Part shown: positions 56,089-64,000 of the stretch, in pieces
How the letters are laid out: each line of letters begins with the position of its first letter
Numbering within the stretch: position 1 is the first letter of the stretch
Assembly: GCA_034509925.1 (NCBI GenBank)
Contig: CM067535.1
Location: 8,053,201-8,117,200, forward strand
Source of the DNA: Hirudinaria manillensis
Lineage: Eukaryota; Annelida; Clitellata; Hirudinida; Hirudinidae
Reading direction: 5' to 3'
Length of the DNA: 64,000 nucleotides
The notes under the pieces: model-generated
Databases searched by the model: none
Seen by the model: the letters and a program-made list of their open reading frames with translations, nothing else
Told to the model about the DNA's origin: nothing
Program-made: the position numbers and the translations under genes

Positions 56089-58486
56089 TAATAATAATTA
56101 ATTAAACGACAACACGATTGAATAGCAGCACGAGTTCGTCCGTGCCGTGCAGATTGCAAAATCGACTTCAATCGATTCAATCGACCAAGTCCAAAAGCAA
56201 CCCTAGGAGTGCTTCAATCGAAGCAATCAATCGATCGAATCAATCACCACGACGAAGAGGATGAGGAAGACGGCTCCGAGGCAGAAGGTCACCTTGGCGA
56301 CCGACTCGTGGTTCCCGTATCTGTCTGTCACGAACGAGGTCGAGAAGGCACCGAGGAAGCCGAAGGTCACGAAGAGGAAGATGCAGATGGAGGAAAAGTT
56401 CTGGAAATGAATAAAAAAGATTTACAAAAAAAAAACAACAAAAATTGATTCGAATGCCAGGAAAAGAAATGCTGTTGACTTCTGGTGATTCATCAGGATG
56501 CTGGTGTTAGCATCCACATTTTAATGTAATAACGATTTATCAGATGAAATTTTAACGAATTATAAGTAGAATTATCCTAGAATTCGATCTAAAATTGTTT
56601 AATCGATTGGTTTTTACATATCATTATCACTCCACTTGTAATCAATAAATGTATTTATTTATTAACTAATTAACATTAATGTGTAATATTAAATCAGTAT
56701 TATGTACCCAACCAGTTTACAAAGACAACAAAGTTTGAAACTCACATTGGAGTAGTGGTGAGGCTGTAGAAGTTGATCGGTGATTGTAACCAAGGAACTG
56801 AGGATGCCCACTCCGGTTCCGTAGCAAATCGATAACAAGAGATAGGACTTCATTCCCGATAACTGTCGATGTAAGATATCATCATCACCACCACCACCAC
56901 CACCATCATCATCTTCATCACCACCATCATCATCATCATCACCACCACCACCACCACCACAACCACCACCATCATCATCATCCTCATCACCACCATCATC
57001 ATCATCATCACATTGGTTAACATCATCAATGAAGTGTCGCAGTTGACGACATTAAACTAAAAAATCATTATCATCATCATCACCACTGCCATCATCATTA
57101 TCATCATTATCACCATCACCACCATCAAATCACCAATTGCACTGCATGAACTGCACAAGTACCACACACAATTACCACTTTGAGACCCCAGAAGAAGGAT
57201 TCAATTTCGTGGGCAGCACTGGACGACGGATCCGTGGGTGGTCGTGACTTGGGGATGAACATCGTCATCAGGAAGCCCAGGATGGCAGGGGAGCAGGTCA
57301 GGCCGAGCTGGAGAAGGGGTGAAGAATACGATGATGATGGTGATGACGATGATGAAAGCAATGATGATGATGATGGAGATGTGGTGTTGTAATCATAAGA
57401 GATAGAAGTGGAATTTCAAAGATGTAATAAAACAATATATAATAATAAGATAAATAAATAAATATAACATAATAAAACAACATATAATAATATGATAAAT
57501 AATTAAATATAACATAATAAAATAAATTATCCCTTCAAAAGGAACCCAAAGCAATCACCCAGCAACAGCCAAGAAGGCATTGCAAAGGTATGTCATTTAA
57601 CGAATGCATAATGAGTGCATAATGAATACTTAATGAGGTCCCGCTCATGAATAATTAATCAATTTCCTGATATTTTGAGGCAAAATCACGAATCCTATTG
57701 AATATCGAATGAACTTCTCAACGTCAAATTAAACAACTTTCTCGAGTTAAGAAAACAAATTCATGATCATCATCATCAGGACACTCAAATTCATGATCAT
57801 CATCATCATCAGGACATTCAAATTCATGATCATCATCATCATCAGGACATTCAAATTCATGATCATCATCATCAGGACATTCAAATTCATGATCATCATC
57901 ATCATCAGGACATTCAAATTCATGATCATCATCATCAGGACACTCAAATTCATGATCATCGTCATCAGGACACTCAAATTCATGATCATCATCAGGACAC
58001 TCGGAACAATGAGATTTGGAAATCTTGAATTTCAAGCTGCAAACCCAATTAATAATTTAAACTATCGATCAAGAAATAAGAATTAGGGAGAAAGCAGTGA
58101 ATTAATGAAGCAATTTAACGATTAAATTATTAATAATTTGATACACTTTAATAATTCAGTTATTAATAATTTAATTAATAAATTATTTATAAATTAATTA
58201 ATTATTAATAAACTTTAAAAATTAAATCATTAATAATTTAATAAAACTTTCCGAACGAACCAACGTCTGCATCTGCCCGTGGAGGTCTTTACCTTCCAAT
58301 TCTTCAGAAACGAGAATCGATGATGCGAGACCACCCGTGCAGAAGCCGAGGGGGTTGGCTGCAAAATGAGGAATTGTTGGTGGCTTGCATTAACAACTTT
58401 TAAATGCACAATAAATAAATAATAATAATAATAATAATAATAACAATAATAATAATAATAATAACAATAACAATAATAATAATAAC

Positions 58487-58530
<44 letters not shown>

Positions 58531-58552
58531 TAACAACAATAATAATAATAAC

Positions 58553-58593
<41 letters not shown>

Positions 58594-60234
58594 TAATAAT
58601 AATAATAACAATAATGTGTCCATAAATTGAATAATCAACTGACTAACCAACCACCTAAATAAATGAGTAAATAAATAAATAAAATAAATAAATAAATAAA
58701 TGAATAAATAAATAAATAAATAAATAAATAAGTAAATAAAATAATTATAAACAAAAAAAAACTTTTTTAAAATGCATTCATACCATTTTCTATTCACAGT
58801 TCACATGCAATTACAACAATAAATCGATCGACAATCAGATTGAGTTTCCTTGGTTTCAATCAGAGTGACAGTCGTTATTGATACGATATTGATATGCAAA
58901 TCACAACAATACAATTTATAATCACTCTCAATCTCCATTACCAGTGTTATATAATTGATTACAGGACTTGTTTCGTTAGTGACTTTAAAATTAATTAAAT
59001 TAATAACTCGCCGTTGTTACTTCTTTAATCTCGTTTTTACGGTGATTCAAAAGAATTCAAAATTAAAATTGAAAAATGACTTATTTTTGATTGTAAAGAC
59101 TTAGCAATTGAAATAAAAATATTTTGCAATTTCTTGATTCAAATGTTCAAATTAACCAGCAACTTCTGATATGTGTTAAGGCAGTCAGACAGACAGGCAG
59201 ACAGGATTACTGGTCAGTTAAGGTTGTAAAACAACAAATTGTCCTACCACGTTGCATCATTATAAGCACAAGTTTAACGAGTTATTATGCAAAAATGTTT
59301 GCATAAATTACAGATTGATATCAATTAACAGTCATCGATTGAATTAATTATTCATATATCTAACTAGTTAAACGAATAAATTAATTACGAACCGAGACTT
59401 CCGACGGCATTGGCCAGGGTCCTTTCCTTCGGGCCGAACCACTGAGCAGCGAGTTTCGTGGATGCAAAAATCATGAAGGGTTGGGCGCAACCGGATATCG
59501 TCTGCCCGACGAGGAGGGGTACGTACCTGCTCCCCTCGAACTGGGGGAGGGTGCCGACGACCCTGAGGGCCACCCCGACCAAGTTCGTCCAGGACGCCGC
59601 TCGGAGCTGCGACGTGAATGATTAACTAGTTAGTTAAATAATTAATTAGCAGTGATATGCATGGGATTGGGTCAATCAGTGGCTTGACCACTACCTTTAG
59701 TTTTTTTCAGGAGTAATTTTGTTGTAAATAAAAGATTAATTCAGGGTTTTAAAACAAAATAATGAAGCAATTTGAGGCTTTGTAAGAAAATCAGCTACCG
59801 ATAGCTTGAGTCCGTGCCTGTCCAGGAGCCACATGGCAGGCAGACCCAGCACCAGGGTTGCAATCATGAAGACAATCGAGAGGAAGTCCACTTGCATGAT
59901 GGATGCATTGAAATACTTGGTTGTAGGTTTGGCAATATTGCCAAAAGACATCCAAATCTATAACAACCACAAAAATGTTGCACGGTTAAAACTGTCAAAC
60001 TGCATCTCTTGTGAATGAATTCTGCTGATGTATTTCGTCTAGTTCCTTCGGAGAATCGTAGCCGGTTGAATTCATTTGAAAGGGAAACACAGAAGATAAG
60101 CAGTCGAATAAATCAAATAAACTCACGATGCCATTTGAGAAATTGAGGACGGCTAAAACGGCCAACATGTACCATCTCGAGCGATACACCTTGTAACTTC
60201 CCTTAAGATGTACATCTTCACCCTCACTTTGCAT
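54305..60234 (-). CDS. SLC49A3: SLC49A3 (MFSD7) major-facilitator transporter
   Basis: A 12-helix MFS membrane transporter of the FLVCR-related SLC49 family. Eleven exons: 60234-60127, 59957-59799, 59606-59393, 58358-58261, 57307-57176, 56862-56746, 56400-56248, 55957-55811, 55606-55577, 55337-55253 and 54630-54305, giving 522 residues with consistent phases. Anchors: YKVYRSRWYMLAVLAVLNFS and WMSFGNIAKPTTKYF (TM1), LPAMWLLDRHGLKL, ASTKLAAQWFGPKERTLANA, NPLGFCTGGLASS, FVTFGFLGAFSTSFVTDRYG and FFCFSLSPVCLELAVECSYP, the last strongly SLC49A3-like. The final exon has FLLLMAPAPLTFLLFF (TM12) and an acidic tail. The two exons forming the TM11 region (LMSALLTFIL, LMSAMLTFILSI) are tandem duplicates. 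The substrate is not known from sequence. FLVCR1/2 are less similar. Confidence 0.93.
54690..54985. repeat. Two diverged direct copies of a repeat segment
   Basis: Segments near 54774-54814 and 54942-54982 share 'atggactacttgatt' in the context of GTGCTGCGTCATGG-like words. Preceding DNA (54690-54720) has 'tgcccagccacgcgttgctg', which looks like an element end. Probably remnants of a dispersed repeat just outside the last exon of SLC49A3. Confidence 0.4.
55308..55770 (-). repeat. Tandem intragenic duplication that includes a short SLC49A3 exon
   Basis: The block at about 55308-55575 is repeated from about 55579 to 55770. Both copies have GATGAAGGTCAACA-GGCAGACATGAGCTG, the following 'gaagcaaacctcagtctcattta', ATT-rich filler and 'cgccatagttatcattttt'. 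Each copy contains an exon that starts after cagtcag (55606 and 55337). The copies differ by a few substitutions and by the length of the ATT filler. Confidence 0.85.
56880..57125. repeat. ATC/ACC trinucleotide-rich tract
   Basis: Alternating CAT and CAC triplets fill most of SLC49A3 intron 5 between exons at 57176 and 56862. Confidence 0.85.
57757..58013. repeat. 27-33-bp minisatellite, open in frame on both strands
   Basis: Eight units, each a variable (GAT)n block plus a constant part. Read on the minus strand they encode ECPDDDDHEF-type decapeptides; on the plus strand RTFKFMIII. The array lies in SLC49A3 intron 4 (57308-58260), whose flanking exons join in phase without it. Confidence 0.85.
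58419..58745. repeat. AAT/AAC and AAAT microsatellite complex
   Basis: Interrupted AAT/AAC arrays (58419-58610), then AAAT tetranucleotides (58660-58740), in SLC49A3 intron 3. Open frames here are homopolymeric and not genes. Confidence 0.9.
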
Positions 60235-60963
60235 CTTTTAAACTAATTCACACTTAAATTAATTTTTTTTTATATTTTATTATATTTATTGTATTTTACT
60301 ATTAAACCTTTTATTTCACTTAACAAGCACGCATCGAATCAGCTAAAACAGGGACTTGTTTACGGTTTCAAACCGCCAGGCGATTCTGAGTTATAAAAAT
60401 ACAACGAGCTTCTAATGACGCTGACTTTAAAAGGAATAAAACTCTTTTAATTATTATTAATTATCCTCAAACTAATTATTTAATTAATGAATAAAAAAGA
60501 TTAATTTTACTAAAATATAAAATATGAGTTTGAAAACATAATGCTTCGGAGCGGATTAAAATATTTCGCTTGAAATGGTAAATCCCCTTCAACAAATTGC
60601 CTCAACTTTGAGAACCGAATAAAATAAATTGTCGAAGCATTTTCTAACCGAGACTTATTGGCTTATTTGATTTTTTCGTAAATTGCTTTCGTCAACACAA
60701 GGAGAAGACAACATCCAGTTCCAAAAGAAAGAGAAAATAGAAACTTTAAACGAAAAATCAACAAACTATGACACAACAATCTAGCCTCAAACTGCCATCG
60801 GGTCAAGTGACATTAAATTAAAGTCCGATTAAATTTAAATTTAACCTAAATTTAAACAAAAATAGAAAAACCGAGTTCCATTAAACACGCTGCTCTTGTA
60901 TAAATAAGTCAAACCATTCGGTGCCATCTCAAAATCAATAATATAAAAAATCTTTTTCTTGGA

Positions 60964-63638
<2,675 letters not shown>

Positions 63639-64000
63639 GTTTTGTCACTGAATTTAATTTCAATTTCTTTTTATTTTATTTTTAATTGTTTGTTAATTTA
63701 AAACAATTAAATATATTTATTACAGTCGATGAAGTCAGTTGGTAATTATTTGCTAATTTAAGAATGAAAATAAATTTCTGATTATTGTGAACTAATTGTA
63801 ACGAAAATAATTGCTGATTATTTATGTTTATTACCTTAAATAATTATTTTGATTAAATAAAATTAATTAATTAAATAAATAAAATTAATTAAAATTAATT
63901 CTAGTCTGTTAACTCTTTCACTCGCTTTCGAGTGGACTGATAATTAAGTTACTAGTTAATTTTTAATAGTTACATTTATAATAATAATTATATTAATCTT
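63639..64000. other. CDC14 intron, window edge
   Basis: AT-rich intron sequence after the exon ending at 63638. No further exon is visible before the edge. Confidence 0.5.

Noticed and set aside
57640..58290. A missing SLC49A3 exon between 58261 and 57307
   Set aside because: With the donor at 58261/58260 the flanking exons join in phase 0 and align without a gap to the human protein, so no extra exon is needed.
58390..58797. Minus-strand frame with long poly-Leu
   Set aside because: Product of reading an AAT/AAC microsatellite in a transporter intron.

Overview
The window is animal nuclear DNA. It is AT-rich, with genes split into many small GT-AG exons, conserved metazoan protein families and abundant AAT/ATT, ATC and ATGA microsatellites. 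The poly-Asn runs and simple-sequence load suggest an invertebrate. A lophotrochozoan such as an annelid is my guess, but the sequence alone does not settle the taxon. Exon chains below were built by hand from splice sites, reading phase and remembered family sequences; no search was run.

Layout, left to right: (1) + strand 49-1837, the 3' end of ASCC3. (2) - strand 6680-2844, a secreted astacin metalloprotease with two CUB domains; its 5' end was not found. (3) + strand 9719-12734, a 330-residue chromatin-reader-like protein resembling the N-terminal Tudor/MBT part of PHF20. (4) + strand 13690-16761, the exonuclease ERI2 with a C-terminal GRF zinc finger. (5) - strand 19094-17371, a two-exon precursor with a signal peptide and 17 near-identical 29-residue repeats, each cut up by Gly-Lys-Arg sites. 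It looks like an undescribed amidated-peptide precursor and is the most interesting item here. (6) - strand 27061-19839, a large alpha-2-macroglobulin-family protein that has lost its thioester motif. (7) 28-37 kb, mostly repeats and non-coding DNA, with a small unrecognised coiled-coil gene (- strand 34836-31206) and a reverse-transcriptase remnant (34139-34414). (8) + strand 37439-40532, CFDP1. (9) + strand 41415-42556, a candidate small secreted Cys-rich peptide. (10) + strand 43959-52790, CCDC186, a coiled-coil protein of dense-core-vesicle maturation. (11) - strand 60234-54305, the transporter SLC49A3, which contains a tandem duplication that includes a short exon. (12) + strand 60964-63638, the 5' half of CDC14, running off the right edge.

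The genes form no operon and mostly do unrelated housekeeping work. One thematic link is worth noting: a candidate peptide-hormone precursor and a possible second secreted peptide lie about 25 kb and 2 kb from CCDC186, whose family acts in the vesicles that process such precursors. This is probably coincidence of position.
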